Source: a virus | Direction: 5' to 3' (one strand) | Length of the DNA stretch: 20,943 nucleotides | IMG/VR virus record: IMGVR_UViG_3300005510_000012 | Location: 1-20,943 of that record | Shown here: positions 1-7,126 of the stretch, one piece after another | Layout of the letters: the number at the start of each line of letters is the position of its first letter | Position numbering within the stretch: the stretch's first letter is position 1 | Translations under genes and position numbers: made by a program | Notes under the pieces: model-generated | Database searches by the model: none | Told to the model about the DNA's origin: nothing | What the model saw: only the letters and a program-made list of their open reading frames with translations

Positions 1-1
1 T

Positions 2-136
2 GGCAATGTATTAAAGTATGCGTCAAGATATGGCAAAAAGAACGGAGCAAATCGTGAAGATCTTATGAAGATCATGCACTATACTCTATTAGCAATTAAT
101 GAACATGACTTAAAGGAGTCGAATAATGAAACTTAG
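2..136 (+). CDS. DUF3310-like protein, 3' end only
   Basis: An open frame runs in from the left edge and stops at TAG 134-136, giving the last 44 residues of a protein. The fragment contains GNVLKYASRYGKKNG followed by an acidic/helical stretch (REDLMKIMHYTLLAI), which resembles the conserved core of the phage DUF3310 family (a G-N-x-x-K-Y-x-x-R-Y pattern followed by D-L-x-K). DUF3310 proteins are common beside replication or nucleotide genes in phages and have no firmly established biochemical role. The 3' end overlaps the gp45 start by 11 bp, and the gp45 Shine-Dalgarno AAAGGAG (113-119) lies inside this frame, so the two genes are probably co-transcribed. The family call rests on one short motif region and the N-terminus is outside the window. 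Confidence 0.6.
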   Translation, partial: GNVLKYASRYGKKNGANREDLMKIMHYTLLAINEHDLKESNNET

Positions 137-812
137 TAATGAAATAAAAGATGTATTGAGTAACTTTCAAGGGATCAATAGTAATATTGCTCTTGGTGAA
201 GAAGGCGGATTCATTCGATCAATGTCTACTTCTAAAACACTTATGGCAAAAGCCAATGTAGCATTTGAATCACCATATCCATTTGGCATTTATGACTTAG
301 GTGAATTCCTAGCTTGTCTTAATATGTTTGATGATCCTACTCTATCGTTTGATGATGATAAAAAGTATGTGACAATCACAGATGGTGTTACACAATTTAA
401 ATACTACTTCTCTGATATCGACATTCTAACTGTCCCTACAAAAGATATTGCGTTACCATGTAGCGATATTCAATTTACTCTTACGTTAGACCAGTTAAAC
501 CAGCTGCGTAAAGCTTCTGCTACTCTTAAAACAAATCAACTAAGCATTCGTAAAAATGATAGTGCATCATTTATTGAGTGTATTATTGTTGACAAGCAGA
601 ATCCAACTTCAAATCAATTCTCTATGAACATATCTAATTGCAGTATAAATACTTCTGCAGACTTTGATTTAGTCATAGACATGAATAATTTTAAATTCAT
701 CAATGCTGACTCTTATGATTTTGGTATTGATAAGAAGTTAATAGCTTCTGTAATGGCCGGCAACACACAATACTGGGTTGCTCTTGATAAAACTACAACA
801 TTTAAGGAATAA
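126..812 (+). CDS. 45: Sliding clamp, DNA polymerase processivity factor (T4 gp45)
   Basis: The 228-residue product has the same length as T4 gp45 and starts with a very similar sequence (MKLSNEIKDVLSNFQGINSNI). It keeps the internal IYDLGEFL segment corresponding to the IYDLNGFL region of T4. Known family role: gp45 forms a trimeric ring loaded onto DNA by gp44/62, tethers gp43 polymerase, and in T4 also activates late transcription with gp33/gp55. The order gp45, gp44, gp62, regA matches T4. The ATG at 126 is preceded by AAAGGAG at 113-119. No promoter of the TATGTAC type is seen directly upstream, so this gene is probably read from a promoter outside the window. A TATAAATA at 644-651 inside the gene is probably chance in AT-rich DNA. 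Confidence 0.95.
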   Translation: MKLSNEIKDVLSNFQGINSNIALGEEGGFIRSMSTSKTLMAKANVAFESPYPFGIYDLGEFLACLNMFDDPTLSFDDDKKYVTITDGVTQFKYYFSDIDILTVPTKDIALPCSDIQFTLTLDQLNQLRKASATLKTNQLSIRKNDSASFIECIIVDKQNPTSNQFSMNISNCSINTSADFDLVIDMNNFKFINADSYDFGIDKKLIASVMAGNTQYWVALDKTTTFKE

Positions 813-814
813 TA

Positions 815-1054
815 ATGGCAGATAAAAAAACTGAAACAGTTGAAGCTCCTGCGGAGCAACCAATTCACACTATTAATCTAGGTGATCTTAATGCTGTAAT
901 TCGTATCATTGATGTAGTCACTAAGCGTGGTGCAATCAATGGAGATGAGTTAGCTGATGTTGGTGCAGTACGTAATAGAATTCAAGAATTCATTACAGCA
1001 TCTACTCCAGCAGTGGCACAAGCTGAAGTTACTGACGAAACTCCAGCTGAGTAA
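815..1054 (+). CDS. Small acidic conserved hypothetical protein after gp45
   Basis: The gene encodes 79 residues and begins two bases after the gp45 stop; the AAGGAATAATAATG around the junction gives a Shine-Dalgarno inside the end of gp45. The middle (INLGDLNAVIRIIDVVTKRGAINGDELADVGAVRNRIQEFI, about residues 20-60) looks like a compact helical domain. It is flanked by low-complexity Ala/Glu/Pro-rich ends that are probably disordered. Small proteins of this style occur beside the clamp in marine T4-like phages, but I do not know a function. Its place between clamp and clamp loader suggests a replication or transcription accessory role, which is inference only. The stop codon is immediately followed by the gp44 promoter. 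Confidence 0.75.
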   Translation: MADKKTETVEAPAEQPIHTINLGDLNAVIRIIDVVTKRGAINGDELADVGAVRNRIQEFITASTPAVAQAEVTDETPAE

Positions 1055-1055
1055 G

Positions 1056-1085
1056 TATGTACTTTTGACATTTGTGTGGTATAAT
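1056..1085 (+). promoter_or_regulatory. Promoter for gp44 unit (TATGTAC / extended -10 class)
   Basis: TATGTAC at 1056-1062 is followed after 17 bp by TATAAT at 1080-1085, which is preceded by TGG, an extended -10. The same two-part signal precedes four other transcription units in this window. It begins two bases after the stop of the small acidic gene. Predicted start is near 1092, leaving a leader of about 26 nt with GAGG at 1109-1112 ahead of the GTG start at 1118. A perfect 6-bp inverted repeat, TGGTAT/ATACCA (1077-1092), spans the -10. A TTGACA at 1065-1070 is too close to the -10 to be its -35. Confidence 0.8.
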
Positions 1086-1117
1086 AATACCATACAAAAT
1101 TATATTATGAGGTATTC

Positions 1118-2050
1118 GTGAAAGAAGAATTTTTATTCGTAGAAAAGTATAGACCGAAAACCATAGAGGATTGTATTCTCCCTCAAGCATTAAAAGATAC
1201 ATTTAAAAAAATAGTTGCTAAGGGAGAACTTCCTAACATGATGTTTACCGGTTCGGCTGGTGTAGGTAAGACTACAGTAGCCAAAGCCTTATGTAATGAA
1301 TTAGATCTTGACTATATGATGATTAATGGTTCCGAAGATGGAAACATTGATACGTTACGTGGTAAGATCAAACAGTTTGCAAGTACTGTATCATTACAAG
1401 GTGGATTCAAAGTAGTTATCCTCGACGAGGCTGATTATCTTAATCCGCAATCTACACAACCTGCTCTTCGTGGTTTCATTGAAGAGTTTAGTAATAACTG
1501 TAGATTTATTCTTACTTGCAATTTTAAGAATCGTATTATTGATCCTCTCCATTCGAGATGTTCTATATATGAATTCAATATAGGTAACAAGGCTGAAATG
1601 GCAGAGCAGTTTATGGCTAGGCTAAAGTTTATCCTTGATTCCGAACATATTATACATGATAATGCAGTGATTGCAGAACTCATTATGAAATACATACCTG
1701 ATTGGCGACGCATCATTAATGAGTGTCAAAGATATGGTATGAGTGGTCATATTGATACCGGCATTCTTGTTACTCTATCTGAGTCAAGTATTGCTGGATT
1801 AATGCAAGACCTCAAGACAAAAAACTTTAAGAAGATGCGTAAGTGGGTTACAGATAACATTGACGTAGAATCAGCAAAGTTATTTAGAATGGTTTATGAT
1901 AATATGTCAAGCTATGTCCAACCACAGAGTATTCCTCAATTGGTTCTCATACTTGCAGATTATTCATACAAAGATAGCTTTGTAGCAGATCATGAATTAA
2001 ACGTAGTGGCATGTATGACTGAGATCATGTCACAAATTCAATTTAAATAG
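1118..2050 (+). CDS. 44: Clamp loader large subunit, AAA+ ATPase (T4 gp44)
   Basis: This 310-residue AAA+ protein (T4 gp44 is 319) has Walker A GSAGVGKT at residues 45-52, Walker B ending in DEAD at 103-106, and an SRC motif at 146-148 that carries the arginine finger of clamp loaders. The N-terminal LFVEKYRPKTIEDCILP is the characteristic RFC/gp44 opening. Four gp44 subunits with one gp62 open and load the gp45 ring using ATP. The start is GTG at 1118, chosen because GAGG sits five bases upstream and no ATG is available at the N-terminal motif. It leads a transcription unit with its own promoter. The next small gene begins 8 bp after the stop. Confidence 0.95.
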   Translation: MKEEFLFVEKYRPKTIEDCILPQALKDTFKKIVAKGELPNMMFTGSAGVGKTTVAKALCNELDLDYMMINGSEDGNIDTLRGKIKQFASTVSLQGGFKVVILDEADYLNPQSTQPALRGFIEEFSNNCRFILTCNFKNRIIDPLHSRCSIYEFNIGNKAEMAEQFMARLKFILDSEHIIHDNAVIAELIMKYIPDWRRIINECQRYGMSGHIDTGILVTLSESSIAGLMQDLKTKNFKKMRKWVTDNIDVESAKLFRMVYDNMSSYVQPQSIPQLVLILADYSYKDSFVADHELNVVACMTEIMSQIQFK

Positions 2051-2058
2051 GAGCTTAT

Positions 2059-2196
2059 ATGATAGCAATGTTGGCGGACTACGCGACAATTATTTTAATG
2101 TTAGCAATGGTAAATGTTGTTTGGCAATTGGAAAAAGCAGCAACAATACTTAAAGCTATGAACGCAGTTATATCGGAGCAAATAAAAGATGACTAA
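2059..2196 (+). CDS. Small single-span membrane protein, 45 aa
   Basis: A short gene fills the gap between gp44 and the next recognised gene. ATG at 2059 is preceded by AGGAG (2049-2053) at good spacing. The frame encodes 45 residues and ends in ATGACTAA, overlapping the next start by 8 bp, the usual translational coupling in this window. The N-terminal half (about residues 8-23, YATIILMLAMVNVVWQ) is hydrophobic enough for one transmembrane helix, and the C-terminal half is an amphipathic, charged helix. I do not recognise a family. Small inner-membrane proteins are common in phage early regions, but no role can be assigned. Ribosome site, spacing and overlap make it a likely real gene. Confidence 0.65.
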   Translation: MIAMLADYATIILMLAMVNVVWQLEKAATILKAMNAVISEQIKDD

Positions 2197-2503
2197 ATAT
2201 TCAAACATAACACCGTACAGAGAAACTAATAATTTCTTTGCATCACCAACTCTTTATGAGAACATAAGAGATTTTTTATTAGATGAAATAATCGAAGTTT
2301 GCTTTACTAAAAAGAATGGCGACGAGCGTAAGATGTTATGTACGCTAAAGTCTGAACATATCCCTGCTTATAATGCACCAATATTAGAAGATGAATCGGG
2401 TACTGTAGAGAATAAATCTTATATGAATGTATTCGATGTTGAAAACAATGGATGGAGATCATTTCTCATTGATAATGTTAAATACATAAAGACTAACCTA
2501 TGA
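2189..2503 (+). CDS. WYL_2 / DUF2693-like small SH3-barrel protein
   Basis: The 104-residue product contains a pattern typical of the phage WYL_2 (DUF2693, Sm/SH3-like barrel) family: VCFTKKNGDERKMLCTL near residues 37-53, an intervening acidic loop, then NVFDVENNGWRSFLIDNVKYI near residues 80-100. Members are frequent in T4-like marine phages; the fold suggests nucleic-acid or protein binding, but the function is unproven. It is coupled to its neighbours on both sides: the start overlaps the preceding small membrane gene by 8 bp, and the stop overlaps the following ATG as ATGA (2500-2503). The first 35 residues are not part of the recognisable motif. Confidence 0.65.
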   Translation: MTKYSNITPYRETNNFFASPTLYENIRDFLLDEIIEVCFTKKNGDERKMLCTLKSEHIPAYNAPILEDESGTVENKSYMNVFDVENNGWRSFLIDNVKYIKTNL

Positions 2504-3102
2504 CGAATGAAAATAAAGTAATAGATTTCTTTACTGGTAAACCATACTCTCAAGAGAAATTTGCCAGACATCCAACCTCTGGATTTGTATTGGCCGATAG
2601 AGTTGTTGAAGAGATTACTAAACTTAATGTTAACCCATTAGTTATCGACGCTGGTTGTGGTATTAATCCATTCAAAAATATGTTTGATAACATTATTGGA
2701 TTTGATGCAGCACCATATCCTGAAGCAGACTTCCAAGCAACATTCCATCAAGCGCATCACATATTTAATAGAGAATTTGCTGATGTTGTCTTTGCATTAG
2801 GATCATGTAACTTCGGTACAATGGAAGAGAATCTATATTATTTTGATTACTTTATGCAATGGCTAAAACCTGGCGGAATATGTGCAGTAAGAGTTCACAT
2901 TGACAGAAAACCAGAAGCACATCACGATGGCATAACTTATGTACCATGGACAATAGACACTGCAGATAAATGTGCACATGAATGGTTTAAGAATTATTTT
3001 GATGTAGTAGAGATGCATATTGAAACAATGACTAAACCGCCTTACTCTAAATTAGCAGTATGGATATGGAAAAAGAAAAAGCATATTGGAGCATCACGTT
3101 GA
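2500..3102 (+). CDS. Class I SAM-dependent methyltransferase-like protein
   Basis: This 200-residue protein has a Rossmann-type methyltransferase layout. Motif I is VIDAGCG at residues 48-54, the ribose-binding acidic position is in IIGFDAAPYP near 65-74, motif IV is FADVVFALGSCNFG near 93-106, and a post-strand LKPGGICAVRV is near 122-132. There is no DPPY/NPPY motif, so an N6-adenine or N4-cytosine DNA methylase is not supported; the substrate is unknown. Its start overlaps the preceding stop as ATGA. Its stop TGA (3100-3102) overlaps the probable TTG start of gp62. Position inside the clamp-loader operon implies early/middle expression, but says little about substrate. The methyltransferase fold is well supported; specificity is not. 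Confidence 0.75.
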   Translation: MTNENKVIDFFTGKPYSQEKFARHPTSGFVLADRVVEEITKLNVNPLVIDAGCGINPFKNMFDNIIGFDAAPYPEADFQATFHQAHHIFNREFADVVFALGSCNFGTMEENLYYFDYFMQWLKPGGICAVRVHIDRKPEAHHDGITYVPWTIDTADKCAHEWFKNYFDVVEMHIETMTKPPYSKLAVWIWKKKKHIGASR

Positions 3103-3470
3103 ATCCATTTGCTTTCATAACATCAATATCAAATTCAAAGATTGATATACTTGAGAATGAGAAAGACTATAATGCCTTTATGGTAAACCGCGGTCTTTCT
3201 TATTTTCCTGATACTGTCATATACGCTAATGAAATGAATAAGTTCCACCACCTGGATAGCCGCCTCCAGTTCGACTTTCTTATAAATATTGTAAGGAAAC
3301 GAAATCGTTTTTCTAAGTGGAACAAAAATGTAGAAAGTGAGAAGCTACAAATTGTAAAAGAATATTATGGCTATAGTAATGAAAAGGCTCGTGATATACT
3401 TCCGCTTTTAAGTAATGAACACTTAAATATTATAAGAGGAAGAATACAGCATGGCGGACAACAAGGATAG
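3099..3470 (+). CDS. 62: Clamp loader small subunit (T4 gp62)
   Basis: The product carries segments characteristic of phage gp62, especially the region NRGLSYFPDTVIYANEMN followed by HHLDSRLQFDFLIN and RFSKW. gp62 is the non-catalytic clamp-loader subunit that bridges the gp44 ATPase tetramer and the clamp. It is shorter than T4 gp62 (187 aa). I prefer the TTG at 3099 as start: GGAG at 3088-3091 lies seven bases upstream, the protein then begins NPFAFITSI, and TTGA couples it to the methyltransferase stop. The alternative ATG at 3060 adds 13 residues, has no clear ribosome site and overlaps the upstream gene by 43 bp. The end overlaps regA by 20 bp. Confidence 0.85.
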   Translation: MNPFAFITSISNSKIDILENEKDYNAFMVNRGLSYFPDTVIYANEMNKFHHLDSRLQFDFLINIVRKRNRFSKWNKNVESEKLQIVKEYYGYSNEKARDILPLLSNEHLNIIRGRIQHGGQQG

Positions 3471-3861
3471 TTTAGTCAATTGGTCACCGGAGATGATGCT
3501 AGAAGTTAAACTAGCAGAACCCGATGATTTTTTAAAGATCAGAGAAACACTAACACGCATGGGAGTAGCATCCAAGCGTGACTCTCAATTATTTCAATCA
3601 TGCCATATCTTGCATAAGCAAGGTAGGTATTTTATAACTCACTTTAAAGAGTTATTCTTATTAGATGGTAAGCCATCAAACCTAACAGAAAATGACATTC
3701 AAAGACGTAATACAATTGTTACACTCATGTCTGACTGGGGATTATTAGAAACTGTTAAACCTATTGGAGAAACTGCTCCATTAAATCAAATAAAAATAAT
3801 ATCACATAAAGAAAAAGGCGATTGGGAATTATGCCCCAAGTATAATATTGGAATAAAATAA
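3451..3861 (+). CDS. regA: Translational repressor of early genes (T4 RegA)
   Basis: The 136-residue product matches RegA through most of its length. LEVKLAEPDDFLKIRETLTRMG corresponds to the T4 N-terminus, followed by SQLFQSCHILHKQGRYFITHFKELF and the C-terminal WELCPKYNIG. RegA is an RNA-binding protein that blocks initiation on many T4 early mRNAs. Compared with T4 (122 aa) this protein has about 15 extra N-terminal residues when the ATG at 3451 is used. That start has GAGGAAG upstream at about ten bases. ATGs at 3493 and 3496 would give a T4-like N-terminus, but their GGAG abuts the codon and is too close. The gene order 62-regA is as in T4; the polymerase gene that follows in T4 is displaced by 6.4 kb here. 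Confidence 0.95.
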   Translation: MADNKDSLVNWSPEMMLEVKLAEPDDFLKIRETLTRMGVASKRDSQLFQSCHILHKQGRYFITHFKELFLLDGKPSNLTENDIQRRNTIVTLMSDWGLLETVKPIGETAPLNQIKIISHKEKGDWELCPKYNIGIK

Positions 3862-4667
3862 TGAAAATGATGACGTATCAATACTCCGACGGAGATATTG
3901 ATTTACACTATGATTATATATTTGTGCAAAGATGCCCAGAGATATTTGTTAAAGCTCTAAACAGTATGAATATTGTTAAGAGTATAAACTTTCAAGAATG
4001 CTATGAGAAGCACGGAGTCTGCACAATCCAAACACGTTCAGAATCACCCGTAGAAACATATGAGTTTGACGACTTTGTTGAAGGCATGGATGCTGGCCAA
4101 GGTAAAAATTATCAAATCACTTATATAAAAACACCTGATCAAGATATAAAAATAATTAATGCAAGTATATCTTATGAAACTGAATTGGACCCAGAAATTC
4201 CTTTGAGGAAGTATATCCGATCATGGGAACGAGAACAACAAATTAAATTTGCGGACGCTTACCCTGAATTGGACCCAGATGAAATATTAGATACATTAGG
4301 TGTAAATGTACACAAAGCTTGGAAAATTAATTTACCAATTTCATCAAGAATAATTACAAGAGATATATACCTTAGTCAAGCATGCGAAGTTTTAGATTTA
4401 GTTACTGATGACAATACTGTTCTTGTTGCTGATCTACACTTCGAAGATAATTATTTACCTGAAGATGTAATGTTAAAACCTAGAGGTTTAATAAATCATG
4501 CAAGTAATGTAGATTCATTTAAACTACCACCAGAAAAGGGTGGTGAATGGATAAGTTTACAAAAAATTATAACTACAGAAAATAGCAATATAGATATATC
4601 TAAAGTGATATGTAAAGAACAAGAAGGAGTTCCGTTTGGACATCATCCATTAGAATTTGAAATTTAA
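3861..4667 (+). CDS. Unknown protein, first gene of the accessory block
   Basis: I do not recognise this 268-residue acidic protein. Its ATG shares one base with the regA stop (TAATG), so it continues the clamp-loader operon, and tctA follows four bases after its stop. It has no clear membrane segment or catalytic motif; the composition suggests a soluble cytoplasmic protein. Two oddities are visible. Residues 142-154 (ILDTLGVNVHKAW) are encoded by 39 bases nearly identical to a segment of the MazG-like gene at 13060-13098. Also, a 16-base direct repeat 84 bases apart encodes ELDP twice (near residues 109 and 137). The N-terminal part (DYIFVQRCPEIFVKALNSMNIVKSINFQECYEKHGV) looks globular. Function cannot be given. 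Confidence 0.7.
   Translation: MKMMTYQYSDGDIDLHYDYIFVQRCPEIFVKALNSMNIVKSINFQECYEKHGVCTIQTRSESPVETYEFDDFVEGMDAGQGKNYQITYIKTPDQDIKIINASISYETELDPEIPLRKYIRSWEREQQIKFADAYPELDPDEILDTLGVNVHKAWKINLPISSRIITRDIYLSQACEVLDLVTDDNTVLVADLHFEDNYLPEDVMLKPRGLINHASNVDSFKLPPEKGGEWISLQKIITTENSNIDISKVICKEQEGVPFGHHPLEFEI
4180..4279 (+). repeat. 16-bp direct repeat pair inside the unknown gene
   Basis: CTGAATTGGACCCAGA occurs at 4180-4195 and again at 4264-4279. The offset is 84 bases, a whole number of codons, so both copies encode the same residues (ELDP) in frame. The second copy ends five bases before the 39-bp patch shared with the MazG-like gene, suggesting a local duplication or patchwork history for this part of the gene. 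Confidence 0.7.
4284..4322 (+). repeat. 39-bp patch shared with the MazG-like gene (copy 1)
   Basis: These 39 bases match 13060-13098 at 37 positions, differing at the second and tenth bases. Both copies are read in the same codon phase and encode (I/T)LD(T/A)LGVNVHKAW. The similarity stops abruptly on both sides. The partner copy lies in the helix following the ExxD metal site of the MazG-like protein, where such a motif is normal. This copy is therefore more likely the derived one. Confidence 0.85.
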
Positions 4668-4670
4668 ATT

Positions 4671-6092
4671 ATGATTACACATTTGTTATTAGGGACCATT
4701 TTTGGTCTCATTATTGGAATTATACCCGCTGCTGGAGCTACGACAGGTCTTGTCATTCTATTTGGCTTCATGCATTTATTCTCAGATCCTTATCTTGGTG
4801 TTGTCTTTTGTATGGCAGCAGTCGCAGCATCTACTACAGGCGATACATACACTGGAGTTTTATTAGGAATTCCTGGTGCAAACTCATCCGCTGCTACAAT
4901 GGTAGATGGTTATCCATTAGCTAAACAAGGCAAAGCAACATATGCTTTAACTGCAGCAATCACAACAAGTACTGTTAATGGTCTCTTATGGGGAACACTT
5001 ACGTTTGCTTTACTCCCTTGGTATATGAAACTTATGATGATCTTTGGGGTACCTGAACTATGGGCATTTACTATGTTAGCTCTTGCTTGTGTAGGATTTG
5101 TTAGTAATAGATTTTGGGTAAGAAGTATAATTGCAATAATACTCGGTTTATTTTTAGGTATGATAGGAGTAGATCCAGTTACAAATGCCGATCGTTGGAC
5201 ATTTGGTTGGGATTACTTAGCAGATGGTATTCAGATTATGCCGATGGTTGCTGGTCTATTTGCTATACCTGAAATATTAGATGGACTAAAACAGGGTAAA
5301 GCTACAACACAACCACACGACACATCAGGACAAACATGGGATGGAATTAAAGCAACATGGAAATATAAATGGGATGCATTAAGAGGTGGAGCAATAGGTG
5401 CATTTGTAGGATTCTTGCCAGGCATTGGTGGCGGTGTTGCTGATTGGATGGCATACGGTTCAACATTAGCTACACATCCTAACGAAGAGTTTGGTAAAGG
5501 AAATATACGTGGAGTGATTGGACCAGAAGGATCTAACAATGCTCAAAAAGCAACAAGTATGATTCCAACAGTTTTATTCGGAATTCCTGGTGCTTCATTC
5601 GCAGCAGTACTCATAGCTTTGTTTATGTATTTAGGATTTGAATTAGGCACAGTTGATTTAGCCTATGATTTAAGATTTTTTGATAGCCTTACATATGGAT
5701 TTATGTGGGGTACGGTATTAGTTGCATTTATATGCATAGCTTTAAATAAGTATCTTTGCAGGATATCTTATGTACCGTATAAGTATTATTTTCCGTTACT
5801 CGTAGGTTTTATTGTATGGGCTTGTACTCAATACACTGGCGGGTGGGAAGATTATGTAATCTTGCTTATATGTTCTTTTCTGGGTGTCTTTGGAAAAGCG
5901 TATAAGTATAGTAGACCTGCCATGTTAATGGCGTTCATTTTGAGCTACAAGGTCGAAACGTTGACTCTTCAAATGAGTTCTCTATACACTTGGGAAACTT
6001 TGATGACGAGGCCAATATTTTTAGGTTTAATAATATGTATTGTATTATTATTTTGTTTATCATTGAAGAAGAATAAATTGGAGTATTCATGA
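4671..6092 (+). CDS. Tripartite tricarboxylate transporter large membrane subunit, TctA-like
   Basis: This 473-residue, highly hydrophobic protein matches the TctA family: GLIIGIIPAAGATTGL near the N-terminus, then TYTGVLLGIPGANSSAATMVDGYPLAKQGKA. The inverted second half carries FVGFLPGIGGGVADWMAYGSTL and IGPEGSNNAQKATSMIPTVLFGIPGASFAAVLIAL. The two GIPG-containing halves reflect the internal repeat of the family. TctA is the cytoplasmic-membrane translocation subunit of secondary transporters that take up carboxylates captured by a periplasmic TctC. The usual length is about 500 residues; here the first segment before the first GxxxGxxPGxG-like motif is shortened. It is coupled to tctC by ATGA overlap. 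The small subunit TctB is not found. Substrate cannot be read from sequence. Confidence 0.9.
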   Translation: MITHLLLGTIFGLIIGIIPAAGATTGLVILFGFMHLFSDPYLGVVFCMAAVAASTTGDTYTGVLLGIPGANSSAATMVDGYPLAKQGKATYALTAAITTSTVNGLLWGTLTFALLPWYMKLMMIFGVPELWAFTMLALACVGFVSNRFWVRSIIAIILGLFLGMIGVDPVTNADRWTFGWDYLADGIQIMPMVAGLFAIPEILDGLKQGKATTQPHDTSGQTWDGIKATWKYKWDALRGGAIGAFVGFLPGIGGGVADWMAYGSTLATHPNEEFGKGNIRGVIGPEGSNNAQKATSMIPTVLFGIPGASFAAVLIALFMYLGFELGTVDLAYDLRFFDSLTYGFMWGTVLVAFICIALNKYLCRISYVPYKYYFPLLVGFIVWACTQYTGGWEDYVILLICSFLGVFGKAYKYSRPAMLMAFILSYKVETLTLQMSSLYTWETLMTRPIFLGLIICIVLLFCLSLKKNKLEYS

Positions 6093-7126
6093 AGAAATTA
6101 TTAGCACTATGCCTAGCGGCATTAACTACAACAGCAATTGCCGACTACACATTTGTTGTGCCACAGAAACCTGGCGGTGGAACGAGTGTATGGACACAAA
6201 TCGTTGCTGATCAACTTGAACCTTTCTTAGGAGAGAAGATAGTTATACTACATCACCCAGGAGCAAGAGACATTCCTGGATTTAACAAATGGCACAATGA
6301 AATGAGAGACGATGACAAAGTTGTTATGGTTTCACACGGTGGTAATGGTGTATCATTTTTACAAGAGAATGTAGACTATAACTATGGTGATTACGAATCA
6401 ATTGGGCTTATGAATCTAAATATTATTGCCGGTAAACGTATTGGTGCTGATATGGATTTCCCTAAATTTGCTTCGGGATCTGGTCAAACACCAGAAGCTT
6501 GGGCATTTACACAGTTAATATGTGGTCCAGACAAGACTATGCAAGAATATGCTGCCTGCTTTGAAGAGCATGTAACGTGGGTAAGCGGTATGTCTGGCGG
6601 AGAACGCAGACTTGCGTTTAAACGTGGAGAGTTAACTGGTACAAGAGAGAATCCAGCGGCATATAAGAAACACGTGGCTGGAGATGAGAACGCTGAAATG
6701 TGGTTTCATCATGGTATACTTCAAGCAGACGGAAGTCATGCCGATGATCCTAACTACCCAGGATTTCAATTCGAAATCTTATTTGAAGAGAGATGGGGTG
6801 TGGCACCTTCTGGAGAATTCTATGATGCCTATAAGCTTGTGAAGTCATTTCGTGATGGTATGCAAAAAGCATTATGGGTAAACAAAGGTAATCCAAATGC
6901 ATTCGAATTACAAAATGCATTAACTAAAATGAGTCAAGATCCTGATGCTGTTGCAGCTATTCAAAAGAAAGTTGGTCAATATGACTGGCTTATCGGAGAA
7001 GCTGGTAATAACCATCGTGATACACTTATGACATTTATTACTGCCGAAGCTTTACAGAATCTTGTATGGTTTAATACAGAAGCTTTAGGTATAGCAAGTG
7101 TATATAAAGAAGGTCTTGTTAAGTAA
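6089..7126 (+). CDS. Periplasmic solute-binding protein of tripartite transporter, TctC/Bug-like
   Basis: The 345-residue product begins with a clear Sec signal peptide (KK, then about 12 hydrophobic residues, ending TAIA before DYTF). There is no lipobox cysteine, so it should be a soluble periplasmic protein. The mature N-terminus FVVPQKPGGGTSVWTQIVADQLEPFLGEKIVILHHPGA fits the TctC/Bug family opening (PxxPGGGTDxxxR...G). The later region keeps the two-lobed binding-protein style, with DPDAVAAIQKK near the C-terminus. Known role: captures a carboxylate and delivers it to TctA. The start overlaps the tctA stop (ATGA), and the stop overlaps the next frame. Phage-borne binding proteins could redirect host nutrient uptake during infection. 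The ligand is unknown. Confidence 0.85.
   Translation: MKKLLALCLAALTTTAIADYTFVVPQKPGGGTSVWTQIVADQLEPFLGEKIVILHHPGARDIPGFNKWHNEMRDDDKVVMVSHGGNGVSFLQENVDYNYGDYESIGLMNLNIIAGKRIGADMDFPKFASGSGQTPEAWAFTQLICGPDKTMQEYAACFEEHVTWVSGMSGGERRLAFKRGELTGTRENPAAYKKHVAGDENAEMWFHHGILQADGSHADDPNYPGFQFEILFEERWGVAPSGEFYDAYKLVKSFRDGMQKALWVNKGNPNAFELQNALTKMSQDPDAVAAIQKKVGQYDWLIGEAGNNHRDTLMTFITAEALQNLVWFNTEALGIASVYKEGLVK

Noticed and set aside
1065-1070. TTGACA as a -35 box for gp44
   Set aside because: It is only nine bases from the -10, and no such hexamer occurs at the other four promoters.
1435-1716. Minus-strand open frame of 93 codons inside gp44
   Set aside because: It is fully antisense to a certain gene, has no ribosome site or recognisable motif, and all other genes are on the + strand. 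The same applies to the minus-strand frames within tctA, gp43, the MazG-like gene and others.
2500-3102. DNA adenine or cytosine methyltransferase
   Set aside because: The SAM-binding motif is present but no DPPY/NPPY or PCQ catalytic motif is seen, so DNA methylation cannot be claimed.
644-3288. TATAAATA late-promoter cores at 644-651 and 3281-3288
   Set aside because: Both lie inside essential genes with no gene start nearby. In DNA this AT-rich a few exact 8-mer matches are expected by chance.
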